64,000 bases of DNA from Verrucosispora sp. NA02020. GTDB lineage: Bacteria > Actinomycetota > Actinomycetes > Mycobacteriales > Micromonosporaceae. How positions within the stretch are numbered: the stretch's first letter is position 1; each line of letters begins with the position of its first letter. Position numbers and translations under genes: made by a program. The notes beneath the pieces were generated by a model. It was not told the origin of the DNA, ran no database searches, and saw nothing but the letters and a program-made list of their open reading frames with translations. Location: contig NZ_CP054923.1 in the NCBI RefSeq assembly GCF_013364215.1, forward strand, positions 6,200,001-6,264,000, given 5' to 3'. Of the stretch, positions 8,929 to 18,078 are shown in pieces.

Positions 8929-10833
8929 GTGGCTGCGGGGAGCGACGGCGGCCCGACCGACCGGGGTGAGGTCGGACGACATCCGCTGCGGAACCTGTGG
9001 CGGCTGCGCCGCTACCTGCGCCCACACGCCACCGAGTTCGCCTGGCTGATGCTGGCCGGGCTCGCCGCCACCGGCGCGGGCATCGCCGTGCCACTGGTGG
9101 CGCAACGGGTGGTCGACGGTCCGGTGGCCGCGCAGGATCTGCCAGGGCTGCTCAGGCTCGGCGCGCTCGCGCTGGCGCTCGGGCTGGCCGAAGCCGTGCT
9201 GATCTTCATTCGACGGTGGGTGCAGTCGTCGTCCTCGGTGGCGATGGAGGCGACCATCCGCGCCGACGTCTACGCCCATCTGCAACGACTACCGGCCAGC
9301 TTCCACGACCGGTGGCCGTCCGGTCAGCTGCTGTCCCGGATCACCAGCGACCTGTCCGTGCTGCGCCGGTTCCTCTCCTTCGGGCTGTTCTTCCTCATCC
9401 TCAACCTGGTCACCTACCTGGTCGTCGTGGTGCTGCTGATCCGGCTGCACCCGGTCCTGGGGTTGCTGGTGGCGGCCAGCGCGGTGCCGCTGTTCCTGAT
9501 CGCCCGCCGCTTCGGCCGGCACTACCACACCGCGTCCCGACGGATGCAGGACCAGCAGGGCGACGTCGCCACGCTGGTCGAGGAGACCGCGCAGGGGCTG
9601 CGGACCATGAAGGCGTACGGGCGGGGACCGCAGTTGGCGGCCCGGTTCGCGGGTGGCACCCGGGCGTTGCACGACACCGGGGTGGGCAAGGGGCGGCTGC
9701 TCGCCCGTACCTCCGCCCTGCTCGACCTGGTGCCCAACCTGACGCTCGGCGTGGTGCTGGTGGCGGGCGCGGCGGCCGTCGCCACCGGCCGGCTCACCAT
9801 CGGTCAGCTCGTCGCGTTCGTCAGCCTCCAGCTCATGCTGATCTGGCCGGTGCAGTCGCTGGGTTGGATCATCGCCAACGGGCAGGAGGCGGCCACCGCC
9901 GCCGACCGCATCCAGGAGGTGTTGGACACCGCACCGGGCATCGTCGACGCGCCGGGTGCGGTGGCTCTCTCCGGTCCGGCGGTACGCGGGCGGCTGCGCT
10001 TCGAGGCAGTGACGTTCCGCTACCCGGGCAGCACCGCCGCCGTGCTGCGCGGCATCGACCTGACCGTGGAGCCGGGCGAGACGCTCGCCGTGGTCGGTGC
10101 CACCGGCAGCGGCAAGAGCACACTGCTGTCGCTGGTGCCCCGACTGCACGACGCGACGGGCGGCCGGATCACGCTGGACGGGCACGACCTGCGGGACCTG
10201 GGGCTGGCCTCGTTGCGTGGGCTGGTCGGGATGGCCTTCGAGGAGCCGACGCTCTTCTCCATGTCGGTCTGGGAGAACCTCACCCTGGGTCGGCCCGACG
10301 CCGGGGAGGACGAGGTCCGGGCGGCACTCACGCTGGCCCAGGCCGAGTTCGCGTACGACCTGCCGTGGGGTCTGCGGACCCGGCTCGGTGAGCAGGGGCT
10401 CTCCCTCTCCGGCGGCCAGCGGCAGCGGTTGGCGCTGGCCCGGGCGGTGCTCGTCCGGCCCGCCGTGCTCGTCCTCGACGATCCGCTCTCCGCGCTCGAC
10501 GTGCACACAGAGGCGCTTGTCGAGTCGGCGCTGAAGCGGGTGCTGCGCGACACCACCGCGCTCCTGGTGGTGCACCGGCCGTCCACGATCGCCCTCGCCG
10601 ACCGGGTCGCGTTGCTGGAGCAGGGCCGGATCACCGCGATCGGTCCGCACGCCGAACTGCTGGCCACGGTGCCGGCGTACCGGGCGGTGCTCTCGGCCGA
10701 ACCGACCGAACGGGTCGCTCCGGCTGGACCGGCTGCTCCGGTCTCCCCGGCCGGGCCGGACGAACCGGTCGCACCGCCGCCCCGGGCGTCCGCCGACCCG
10801 GCACCCGACGGCTCACCGCTGGTGCGCTCATGA
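8929..10833 (+). CDS. ABC exporter half-transporter, degenerate-site subunit
   Basis: A 634-residue fused membrane-ATPase half-transporter of the MsbA/TmrA type. About six membrane helices lie in residues 35-310. The ATPase domain has Walker A GATGSGKST (about residue 390), signature LSGGQ (about 492), Walker B VLVLDDPLSALD and switch His in LLVVHRPS. The catalytic Glu after Walker B is replaced by Asp, as in the degenerate subunit of heterodimeric exporters. The last about 45 residues are an unstructured Pro/Ala tail. It starts at GTG 8929 and overlaps the next gene by ATGA, whose product should be its partner. The substrate (drug, lipid or peptide) cannot be told. Confidence 0.92.
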   Translation: MAAGSDGGPTDRGEVGRHPLRNLWRLRRYLRPHATEFAWLMLAGLAATGAGIAVPLVAQRVVDGPVAAQDLPGLLRLGALALALGLAEAVLIFIRRWVQSSSSVAMEATIRADVYAHLQRLPASFHDRWPSGQLLSRITSDLSVLRRFLSFGLFFLILNLVTYLVVVVLLIRLHPVLGLLVAASAVPLFLIARRFGRHYHTASRRMQDQQGDVATLVEETAQGLRTMKAYGRGPQLAARFAGGTRALHDTGVGKGRLLARTSALLDLVPNLTLGVVLVAGAAAVATGRLTIGQLVAFVSLQLMLIWPVQSLGWIIANGQEAATAADRIQEVLDTAPGIVDAPGAVALSGPAVRGRLRFEAVTFRYPGSTAAVLRGIDLTVEPGETLAVVGATGSGKSTLLSLVPRLHDATGGRITLDGHDLRDLGLASLRGLVGMAFEEPTLFSMSVWENLTLGRPDAGEDEVRAALTLAQAEFAYDLPWGLRTRLGEQGLSLSGGQRQRLALARAVLVRPAVLVLDDPLSALDVHTEALVESALKRVLRDTTALLVVHRPSTIALADRVALLEQGRITAIGPHAELLATVPAYRAVLSAEPTERVAPAGPAAPVSPAGPDEPVAPPPRASADPAPDGSPLVRS

Positions 10834-12776
10834 CCGGCGCCGCCGGACCCGAACCGGCCGCCCCCGCACCGACGGCCGCCGATCCCGCGCTGTCCGGCCC
10901 GACGATCGCCGCACCGACGACCTCCCGCCCGACGGTCGCCGACCCGACGCACTGGCGCGGCATCGCCCCCGACCCGCACGCCGACCGCAGCCTCGCCGAG
11001 GACACCAGCCCGGAGGCGGTGGCCCGGTTGCGCGCCCGCAGCCGGGCGCTGCTGGCCGACGTGCTGCGCCCGCACCGCGCCCGGCTGGGCGCCGCGGTGG
11101 CGCTGCTGCTGACCCAGAACGCCGCCGCCATGTCCGGGCCGTACCTGGTGATGCTCGGCATCGACCGGGCCATCGACCCGCTGCGCGAGGGCCGGCCCGG
11201 TCCGCTGGTCGCGGTCGCGGTGGCCTTCGCCGCCGCGGCCGGCATCGAGTACGCGGCCCGGCGCGCCTTCCTCGCCCTCTCCGCCCGGATCGGCCAGGCC
11301 GTCCTGCTCGACCTGCGCCAGCGGGTGTACGCGCACTTCCTGCGCCTGCCGGTGGCCTTCCACGAGCGGTACACCTCGGGCCGGATGATCTCGCGCCTGA
11401 CCAGCGACATCGACTCGATCGCCGAGTTGGTCGACGGAGGCGTGGAGAGCCTGGTGATGGCGGCTCTGACGATCGTGTCGGTGGCCGGCATCCTGCTCTG
11501 GCTGGACCTGCCGCTGGCGGCGGCGACCCTGCTCGCCTTCCCGCTGCTGTTCTGGTTGTCCCGCTGGTTCGCCCGCGCCTCGGCCGCTGCGTACCGCCGG
11601 ACCCGAGAGGCGATGGCGCTGGTCATCGTGCACTTCGTGGAGTCGATGCGCGGCATCCGGGCGGTGCAGGCGTACCGCCGGCAGGAGCGCAACCAGCAGA
11701 TCTTCGCCTCGGTCAACGACGACTACCGGCACAGCAGCCGGCACGCCTTCCGCCTGATCGCGACGTACTCCCCGGGAATCAAGCTGATCGGCAACGTCAC
11801 CGTGGCGGTGGTGCTCTGCTACGGCGGCGCGCGGGTGCTGGGTGGCGAGACCGGCGTGGGCGTACTCGCCGCCTTCCTGCTCTATCTGCGCCGGTTCTTC
11901 GAGCCGATGCAGGAGCTGAGCCAGTTCTACAACTCGCTCCAGTCGGCCACGGCCGCGTTGGAGAAGCTCGCCGGGGTGCTCGACGAGCGTCCGGAGGTCG
12001 CCGAGCCCGCGCGGCCGGTGCCGCTGCCGCGCGGGCCGACCCGGGGCGCGGTGGAGTTCCGGGACGTGTCGTTCGGCTACCACACCGGGCGGGCGATCCT
12101 GACCGGCCTGGACCTCGACATTCCCGCCGGGCAGACGGTGGCGCTGATCGGGCCGACCGGCGCCGGCAAGTCCACCGTCGCCAAGCTGCTGGCCCGGTTC
12201 CACGATCCGACCGGCGGCACGGTCAGCCTCGACGGCGTGGACCTGCGCCAGGTGGCCGACACCGAGTTGCGCCGGACGATGGTGCTGGTCACCCAGGAGA
12301 CCCACCTGTTCGGTGGCACGGTCGCGGAGAACATCCGGTTCGGTCGGCCGGACGCCGACGACGCCGCCGTCGAGGCCGCCGCGCGGGCGATCGGCGCGCA
12401 CGACTTCATCGCCGCGCTGCCCGGCGGGTACGCCACCGAGGTGCACCGGCGCGGCGGCCGGCTCTCCGCCGGGCAGCGGCAGTTGGTCGCGTTCGCGCGG
12501 GCCTTCCTGGCCGATCCGGCGGTGCTGATCCTGGACGAGGCCACCTCGTCGCTGGACGTCCCGACCGAACGTCTGGTGCAGCACGCGCTCGGCACCATCC
12601 TGCGGGACCGGACCGCAGTGGTGATCGCGCACCGGCTCTCCACGGTGGAGACCGCCGACCGGGTGCTGGTCCTCGACGGCGGCCGGATCGTCGAGGACGG
12701 CCCCCCGGCCCGACTGGTCACCGAGGGAGGCCGGTACGCCGCGCTGCACCGCCAGTGGCGCGACTCGCTGCTGTAG
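10830..12776 (+). CDS. ABC exporter half-transporter, canonical ATPase subunit
   Basis: A 648-residue half-transporter with a 60-residue Ala/Pro-rich N-terminal tail. Six membrane helices lie within residues 85-370. The nucleotide-binding domain has Walker A GPTGAGKST (about residue 440), signature RLSAGQRQL and a complete Walker B with catalytic Glu (VLILDEATSSLD), plus VVIAHRLST. The signature is LSAGQ rather than LSGGQ. Because the signature of one subunit faces the Walker motifs of the other, this change falls in the same composite site as the partner's Asp. Together they predict one active and one degenerate ATP site. It is coupled to the upstream gene by ATGA. Confidence 0.92.
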   Translation: MTGAAGPEPAAPAPTAADPALSGPTIAAPTTSRPTVADPTHWRGIAPDPHADRSLAEDTSPEAVARLRARSRALLADVLRPHRARLGAAVALLLTQNAAAMSGPYLVMLGIDRAIDPLREGRPGPLVAVAVAFAAAAGIEYAARRAFLALSARIGQAVLLDLRQRVYAHFLRLPVAFHERYTSGRMISRLTSDIDSIAELVDGGVESLVMAALTIVSVAGILLWLDLPLAAATLLAFPLLFWLSRWFARASAAAYRRTREAMALVIVHFVESMRGIRAVQAYRRQERNQQIFASVNDDYRHSSRHAFRLIATYSPGIKLIGNVTVAVVLCYGGARVLGGETGVGVLAAFLLYLRRFFEPMQELSQFYNSLQSATAALEKLAGVLDERPEVAEPARPVPLPRGPTRGAVEFRDVSFGYHTGRAILTGLDLDIPAGQTVALIGPTGAGKSTVAKLLARFHDPTGGTVSLDGVDLRQVADTELRRTMVLVTQETHLFGGTVAENIRFGRPDADDAAVEAAARAIGAHDFIAALPGGYATEVHRRGGRLSAGQRQLVAFARAFLADPAVLILDEATSSLDVPTERLVQHALGTILRDRTAVVIAHRLSTVETADRVLVLDGGRIVEDGPPARLVTEGGRYAALHRQWRDSLL

Positions 12777-12809
12777 AAATTCCGGTGACCGCCCCCCTGG
12801 TCCCCCGCC

Positions 12810-12815
12810 TACGAT
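12810..12815 (+). promoter_or_regulatory. -10 element of leaderless valS transcript
   Basis: TACGAT lies 6 nt before the valS ATG with no ribosome-binding site between, so transcription probably begins at the start codon. Confidence 0.5.
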
Positions 12816-12821
12816 CGACAG

Positions 12822-15386
12822 ATGACTGATACGGCGAGGACGGCCCGCACCGGCGTCCCCGAGCGTCCGACCCTGGACGGACTCGAGGAGACCTGGTCGC
12901 GCCGCTGGCAGGAGGAGGGCACGTACACGTTCGACCGCACGAAGGAGCGGTCGGACGTGTACGCGATCGACACCCCGCCGCCGACCGTATCCGGCGAGCT
13001 GCACATGGGGCACGTCTTCTCGTACACCCACACCGACCTGGTCGCCCGCTTCCAGCGGATGCGGGGGCGGACGGTCTTCTACCCGATCGGATGGGACGAC
13101 AACGGACTGCCCACCGAGCGACGGGTGCAGAACGTCCACGGCGTGCGCTGCGACCCGAGCCTGCCGTACGACCCGCAGTGGCAGGCACCGCAGGCGCCGG
13201 TGGACGACGCCGCCCGCAAGGACCCGACCCCGATCTCCCGACGCAACTTCATCGAGTTGTGCGAGCGGCTGACCGTCTCCGACGAGCAGGTGTTCGAGGC
13301 GTTGTGGCGGCGGCTGGGGCTCTCGGTGGACTGGTCGCTGATGTACACCACGATCGGTCCGGCGGCCCGGGCCACCTCGCAGCGGGCCTTCCTACGCAAC
13401 CTGGCCCGGGGCGAGGCGTATCAGGCGGAGGCGCCGACGCTGTGGGACGTCGGTTTCGCCACCGCCGTGGCCCAGGCCGAACTGGAGGACCGGGAGCGCC
13501 CCGGCGCGTACCACCGGCTGCGGTTCCACGGGCCGGACGGGCGCGAGGTGCTGATCGACACCACCCGCCCGGAGTTGCTGCCGGCCTGCGTCGCGCTGGT
13601 CTGCCACCCGGACGACGAGCGGTACGCCGACCTGGTCGGCACGGTGGTGCGTACCCCCGTCTTCGGGGTGGAGGTGCCGGTGCGCGCGCACACGCTGGCG
13701 GACCCGGCCAAGGGCACCGGCGTCGCGATGGTCTGCACGTTCGGTGACCTGACCGACGTGACCTGGTGGCGGGAACTGGACCTGGAGACCCGGGTGGTGA
13801 TCGGCCGCGACGGGCGGCTGCTGCCGGAGCCACCGTCCGGGGTGCCCGGCGGCCCGTACGCGGAGTTGGCCGGGCAGACCGTGAACGGGGCCCGGCGTCG
13901 TCTGGTGGAGTTGCTCGCCGACGCGGGTGACCTGGTCGGCGACGTGCGACCGATCACGCATCCGGTGAAGTTCTACGAGCGGGGCGACCGGCCGCTGGAG
14001 ATCGTCTCGACCCGGCAGTGGTATCTGCGCAACGGTGGCCGCGACGCCGACCTGCGCGAGGCGCTGCTGACCCGGGGGCGGGAGATGCGCTGGGTGCCGG
14101 AGCACATGCGGCACCGCTACGAACACTGGGTGAGCGGCCTGACCGGCGACTGGCTGGTCAGCCGACAGAGATTCTTCGGCGTGCCGGTGCCGGTGTGGTA
14201 CCGGCTCGACGACGTTGGCGAGCCGGACTGGTCCCACCCTCTCACGCCGGAGGACTCCGCGCTGCCGATCGACCCGTCCGAGGACGCCCCGCCGGGTTAC
14301 GACGAGTCGCAGCGCGGCGTGCCGGGCGGATTCGTCGGCGATCCGGACGTGCTGGACACCTGGGCCACCTCGTCGCTGACCCCGCAGCTCGCCGGCGGCT
14401 GGGAACGTGACCCGGAACTGTTCCGGAAGATCTTCCCGATGGACCTGCGCCCGCAGGGCCAGGAGATCATCCGGACCTGGCTCTTCGCCACCGTGGTCCG
14501 GGCCCACCTGGAGCACGGCACGCTGCCCTGGCACACCGCCGAGTTGTCCGGCTGGATCCTCGACCCGGACCGCAAGAAGATGTCCAAGTCCAAGGGGAAC
14601 GTGGTGACCCCGATGGCGTTGCTGGAGCAGCACGGCTCCGACGCGGTGCGCTACTGGTCGGCCAACGGCCGGCCCGGCACCGACCTGGCGTTCGACCCGG
14701 CACAGATCAAGGTCGGGCGGCGGCTCGCCACCAAGCTGCTCAACGCGTCGCGGTTCGCGCTCGGGCTCGGTGCCGCCGATGCCCTGCGCGCCCCGGCGAC
14801 CACCCCGCTGGACCGGGCGGTGCTGGCCGAACTGGCGTCCGTGGTGGCGGCGTCGACCACCGCGTTCGAGGCGTACGACCACACGGCCGCGTTGCAGGCC
14901 GCCGAGTCGTTCTTCTGGCGGTTCTGCGACGACTACATCGAGTTGGTGAAGGAACGCGCCTACGGCACCGGTGCCGGGGCGGACTCGGCCCGGGCGACGC
15001 TGGCCACCGCGCTCTCCGTGCAGCTCCGGCTGTTCGCGCCGGTGCTGCCGTACGCGACCGAGGAGGTGTGGTCCTGGTGGCGCTACGGGTCGGTGCACCG
15101 GTCGCCGTGGCCCACCACGTACGAGGTGAACCGGGCAGTCCAGGGCGAGGGTGATCCCGCGCTGCTGCGGTTGGCCTCCGACGCGTTGGGGCAGGTCCGA
15201 CGGGCCAAGTCGGAGCGGAAGCTGTCGATGAGGGCGGAGGTGCCGCTGGCCGAGGCGCTCGGTCCGGCGGCCCTGCTCGACCAGCTCACCGAGGTCGCCG
15301 ACGACCTGCGGGCGGCGGGCCGGATCGGCAAACTCGACCTGCTCCCGGACCGCACCACCGAACTCGTCATCGCCTGCGCCTTCTAG
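12822..15386 (+). CDS. valS: Valine--tRNA ligase
   Basis: An 854-residue class Ia aminoacyl-tRNA synthetase charging tRNA-Val. The HIGH motif is HMGH (about residue 61, within PPTVSGELHMGHVFSYTHTD) and KMSKS is KKMSKSKGNVV (about 585). The CP1 editing domain lies between them, and the anticodon-binding helical domain follows about 640. After HIGH the sequence reads GWDDNGLPTERRVQN rather than the TDHAGIATQ signature of the common bacterial ValRS. It ends shortly after the anticodon domain without a clear long coiled-coil tail. This is the signature I associate with archaeal-type ValRS. The transcript appears leaderless. Confidence 0.93.
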   Translation: MTDTARTARTGVPERPTLDGLEETWSRRWQEEGTYTFDRTKERSDVYAIDTPPPTVSGELHMGHVFSYTHTDLVARFQRMRGRTVFYPIGWDDNGLPTERRVQNVHGVRCDPSLPYDPQWQAPQAPVDDAARKDPTPISRRNFIELCERLTVSDEQVFEALWRRLGLSVDWSLMYTTIGPAARATSQRAFLRNLARGEAYQAEAPTLWDVGFATAVAQAELEDRERPGAYHRLRFHGPDGREVLIDTTRPELLPACVALVCHPDDERYADLVGTVVRTPVFGVEVPVRAHTLADPAKGTGVAMVCTFGDLTDVTWWRELDLETRVVIGRDGRLLPEPPSGVPGGPYAELAGQTVNGARRRLVELLADAGDLVGDVRPITHPVKFYERGDRPLEIVSTRQWYLRNGGRDADLREALLTRGREMRWVPEHMRHRYEHWVSGLTGDWLVSRQRFFGVPVPVWYRLDDVGEPDWSHPLTPEDSALPIDPSEDAPPGYDESQRGVPGGFVGDPDVLDTWATSSLTPQLAGGWERDPELFRKIFPMDLRPQGQEIIRTWLFATVVRAHLEHGTLPWHTAELSGWILDPDRKKMSKSKGNVVTPMALLEQHGSDAVRYWSANGRPGTDLAFDPAQIKVGRRLATKLLNASRFALGLGAADALRAPATTPLDRAVLAELASVVAASTTAFEAYDHTAALQAAESFFWRFCDDYIELVKERAYGTGAGADSARATLATALSVQLRLFAPVLPYATEEVWSWWRYGSVHRSPWPTTYEVNRAVQGEGDPALLRLASDALGQVRRAKSERKLSMRAEVPLAEALGPAALLDQLTEVADDLRAAGRIGKLDLLPDRTTELVIACAF

Positions 15387-15397
15387 CGCTTGGGTGA

Positions 15398-15529
15398 AAG
15401 GAAGGGCACCTTGTTAACGCCTGGTGCATAGGAAGGGCCCCCTGCTAACAACCGGCCGGCACGAGCCCTTCGGAACCGTTAACAGGGGGCCCTTCCTATA
15501 CCGGAGGCGTTAACAAGGTGCCCTTCCTT
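15398..15529. repeat. Nested AGGAAGGG-family palindromes, bidirectional terminator
   Basis: Two members of the hairpin repeat family, one inside the other. The outer arms are 15398-15421 and 15506-15529, perfectly complementary over 24 bp. The inner arms are 15428-15449 and 15478-15499, with one mismatch. The core CTATACCGGAGGCGTTA is present. The structure fills the gap between convergent valS and the ABC-2 operon, so it probably ends transcription in both directions. Confidence 0.85.
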
Positions 15530-15536
15530 GCATACC

Positions 15537-16247
15537 TCAGCTGGTTTCGCCGGCCACCGAGAAGGACCGTAGGCGGTCGATGGCGAGCAGCGTGAAGCCG
15601 ACGCTGACCAGTACCATCATCACCGCCGCCACCGGCACGGAGACCGTCGTGTTGAGCAGCTCGGTCGGGGCCAGCCTGTCGGCGACGGCGATCACGTAGT
15701 GCTGGATGGACAGCACCCGGGTGCCGGTCACCACGTTGCTGAGCAGCCCTTCCCAGATCAGCACGTAGACCAGGCCGAGCAGCACCGGCCGCCGGGTGAG
15801 CAGGCTGCTCGCCACGAACAAGGCCGAGTAGGCCAGCGCACCGGCCGTCGCGGCGACGGCGAGCGCCAGACCGAGGCGGACCGAGTCGGCCAGCAGACCG
15901 GCGACGAAGAGCGGCACCGCCACGGTGACGGCGGTGGCACCGGCCGCCACCGCCAGCTTGGGCAGGACGATCTGCCAGCGCGGCAGTGGCGTGGTGAGCA
16001 CGTGCACCACCGTGCCGTCGTCGATCTCGGCACCGAGCACGCCGGTGCCGACGATGAGCGCGATCACCGGCAGCACCACGGCCAGGCCGAGGCCGACCAG
16101 GACCGGCGGTCCCCAGTCGGTGGGCTTCACCCCCAGACCACGGGAGAGTACGGCCAGCACCACCAGCAGGATGGGCAACGGCAGCAGCAACAGGAACCGG
16201 CGGCGACCGAACAGCCCGCGCGCGGTGATCCAGGAGACAGTGGACAT
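15537..16247 (-). CDS. ABC-2 type transporter permease
   Basis: A 236-residue hydrophobic protein with about six membrane helices (FLLLLPLPILLVVLAVLS, PPVLVGLGLAVVLPVIALIVG, and others) and the ABC-2 cytosolic loop GAEIDDGTVVHVLTTPLPRWQIVLPK. It is the last gene of the four-gene operon and its start overlaps the ATPase stop (ATGA), so it is the partner permease of the ATPase at 16247-17200. Exported substrate unknown. Confidence 0.85.
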   Translation of the reverse strand: MSTVSWITARGLFGRRRFLLLLPLPILLVVLAVLSRGLGVKPTDWGPPVLVGLGLAVVLPVIALIVGTGVLGAEIDDGTVVHVLTTPLPRWQIVLPKLAVAAGATAVTVAVPLFVAGLLADSVRLGLALAVAATAGALAYSALFVASSLLTRRPVLLGLVYVLIWEGLLSNVVTGTRVLSIQHYVIAVADRLAPTELLNTTVSVPVAAVMMVLVSVGFTLLAIDRLRSFSVAGETS

Positions 16248-17200
16248 CAGGCCTCCACCAGGTAGGAGAAGACGCTCTCCAGGGATTCGTCCTCGGGCAC
16301 GAGCTGGCTGACGCGTACGCCCCGGGCCAGCGCCACCTTCGGCAGCGCCCGGGTGAACGAGCCGTAGTCGCCGGCGCGTACGGTCAGCCCGTTGCGGCCC
16401 AGCTCGACGCCGCTGACCGAGGGTTCGGCCATCAGCGCGACGGCCAGCGCCCGGTCGTCGGTGGATCGGATCGCGAAGACGTGCGGCCGGTTGGTCATCA
16501 GTCGGCGGATGGTGCGGAAGTCACCGGAGGCGGCGAGCCGGCCGGCGACCATCACCTGCACGGTGCCGGAGACCTGCTCGACCTCCTCCAGAATGTGCGA
16601 GCTGAACAGGATGGTGCGGCCCGCGTCGCCGAGCGAGTGCAGCAGCTCCATCATGTGCAGCCGCTGGCGCGGGTCCATGCCGTTGAACGGCTCGTCGAGC
16701 AGCAGCACCTGCGGTTCGTGCACCAGCGCCGCCGCCACCCGGGCCCGCTGCCGCATGCCCTTGGAGTACGTGCCGATCCGGCGGTCCTGTGCGCTCTCCA
16801 ACTCGACGAGGGCGATCGCCCGGCGGGCCGCCTCCTTCGGGTCGGGCAGCTTGTGCATCCTGGCGGTGGCGAGCACGAACTCGTACGCGGTGAGGAACGA
16901 GTGCACCGCCTCCCGCTCGCTGACCAGCCCGAGCCGGCGGTACACCTCGGGGTTGCGCCAGGTGGGCCGCCCGTCGAGGGTGACCGCGCCCCGCGACGGG
17001 GCGAGGAATCCGGCCATCATGTGCAGCAGCGTGGTCTTGCCGGCCCCGTTCGGTCCGAGCAGACCGGTCACCCCGGGGCCGAGGGACATGCTGACGTCGT
17101 TGACCGCGACCACGTTGCCGTACCAGCGGGAGACCCCGGCCAGGTCGAGGCTGCTGGTGGCGGTGGCCGTCGGCGCGGCGGCGGAGGAGGTCGTGGTCAT
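16247..17200 (-). CDS. ABC transporter ATP-binding protein (ABC-2 system)
   Basis: A 317-residue ATPase with Walker A GPNGAGKTT (about residues 50-58), signature YSKGMRQR, Walker B VLLLDEPFNGMD and switch His ILFSSHILEEV. A 90-residue C-terminal domain (TVQVMVAGRLAASGDF onward) is typical of CcmA/DrrA-type exporters. The first 20 residues are an Ala/Thr/Ser-rich tail. It overlaps both its upstream permease (ATGA) and its downstream permease, consistent with tight translational coupling. It should energise the 15537-16247 permease, the 17197-18078 permease, or both. Confidence 0.9.
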   Translation of the reverse strand: MTTTSSAAAPTATATSSLDLAGVSRWYGNVVAVNDVSMSLGPGVTGLLGPNGAGKTTLLHMMAGFLAPSRGAVTLDGRPTWRNPEVYRRLGLVSEREAVHSFLTAYEFVLATARMHKLPDPKEAARRAIALVELESAQDRRIGTYSKGMRQRARVAAALVHEPQVLLLDEPFNGMDPRQRLHMMELLHSLGDAGRTILFSSHILEEVEQVSGTVQVMVAGRLAASGDFRTIRRLMTNRPHVFAIRSTDDRALAVALMAEPSVSGVELGRNGLTVRAGDYGSFTRALPKVALARGVRVSQLVPEDESLESVFSYLVEA

Positions 17201-18078
17201 CGTGCGGCCACCTTCCGGTAGCGGGCCAGCAGCAGGGCGACGCAGCCGGCCACGAGCGCGACGGCGGCCACGGCGTACAGCGGGCCGAACGGGCCGAGGT
17301 CGGGCACGAAGGCGTCCTGGTCGGTGATCAGCAGGTCGCGCAGTGTCCAGACGCCGACGCCCTGCACCAGGGTGGACGGCGAGGCGAGACCGGAGAGCTG
17401 GTTGGCCGCCTGTGAGGGCAGGATCGACATGGTGCCGACGATCGGCGTGGTCATCAGGAAGACCGCGACGATGCCACCGGCGGCGAAGGCCCGCTTGCCG
17501 GTCAGCGAGGCGACCAGCAGGCCGATCGAGGCGAAGACCGCCGCCCAGAGCCCGGCGTAGAGCAGCCCGCCGGTCAGGTCCACGAACTCGTCCCAGACCG
17601 CTCCGGGACCGTCCAGCGTGAACGCGCCGCCGAGGAACATGAACAGCTGCGGCGCACCGAGCAGCAGCCAGAGCGAGGTGACCAGGGCGAGCAGCTTGGC
17701 CAGCGGGTAGTCGGCGCGGGGCAGCGGCCGGGAGAAGTACAGCGGCAGCACACCGCTGCGCAGGTCCCGCGAGACCAGCTCGGGCGCGGCCACCGCGACG
17801 AAGAACAGGACCAGCCAGCTCATGTTGTCGGCGAACTGCGCGTACGTCATCACGACCTCGCCGAACTGGGCGCGGATCGCGGTGGCGGCGACGGCCACCA
17901 TGAGCACGATGCCGACCACCAGCCAGGGGAAGATCTTCGCCTTGGCGCTGCGCCCCAGACCGAAGGCGGTGCGTACGCCGTGCAGGTAGAGCGATCCGAA
18001 GACGTACCGGCGGCCGAGCCGGGGACCGGTGTACCGCTGGTAGCCGATGTCGTGGATGACGCCGGTCGGCTCAGGCAT
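17197..18078 (-). CDS. ABC-2 family transporter permease
   Basis: A 293-residue membrane protein. After a soluble head (IHDIGYQRYTGPRLGRR) come about six helices, e.g. FPWLVVGIVLMVAVAATAI and GLWAAVFASIGLLVASLTG, with the ABC-2-like loop SRDLRSGVLPLYFSRPLPRADYPLAK. ATG 18078 is chosen because GGAGGGAG lies 7 nt upstream and the start overlaps the preceding ATPase stop by 8 bp; the longer reading frame upstream is the ATPase gene in another frame. It is the second gene of the operon. Confidence 0.88.
   Translation of the reverse strand: MPEPTGVIHDIGYQRYTGPRLGRRYVFGSLYLHGVRTAFGLGRSAKAKIFPWLVVGIVLMVAVAATAIRAQFGEVVMTYAQFADNMSWLVLFFVAVAAPELVSRDLRSGVLPLYFSRPLPRADYPLAKLLALVTSLWLLLGAPQLFMFLGGAFTLDGPGAVWDEFVDLTGGLLYAGLWAAVFASIGLLVASLTGKRAFAAGGIVAVFLMTTPIVGTMSILPSQAANQLSGLASPSTLVQGVGVWTLRDLLITDQDAFVPDLGPFGPLYAVAAVALVAGCVALLLARYRKVAAR

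Noticed and set aside
10020..13139. A 1039-codon open frame on the minus strand opposite the ABC exporter and valS start.
   Set aside because: It lies antisense to two clear genes, is Arg/Gly/His/Gln-rich with no recognisable domain, and is a by-product of high GC at third codon positions.
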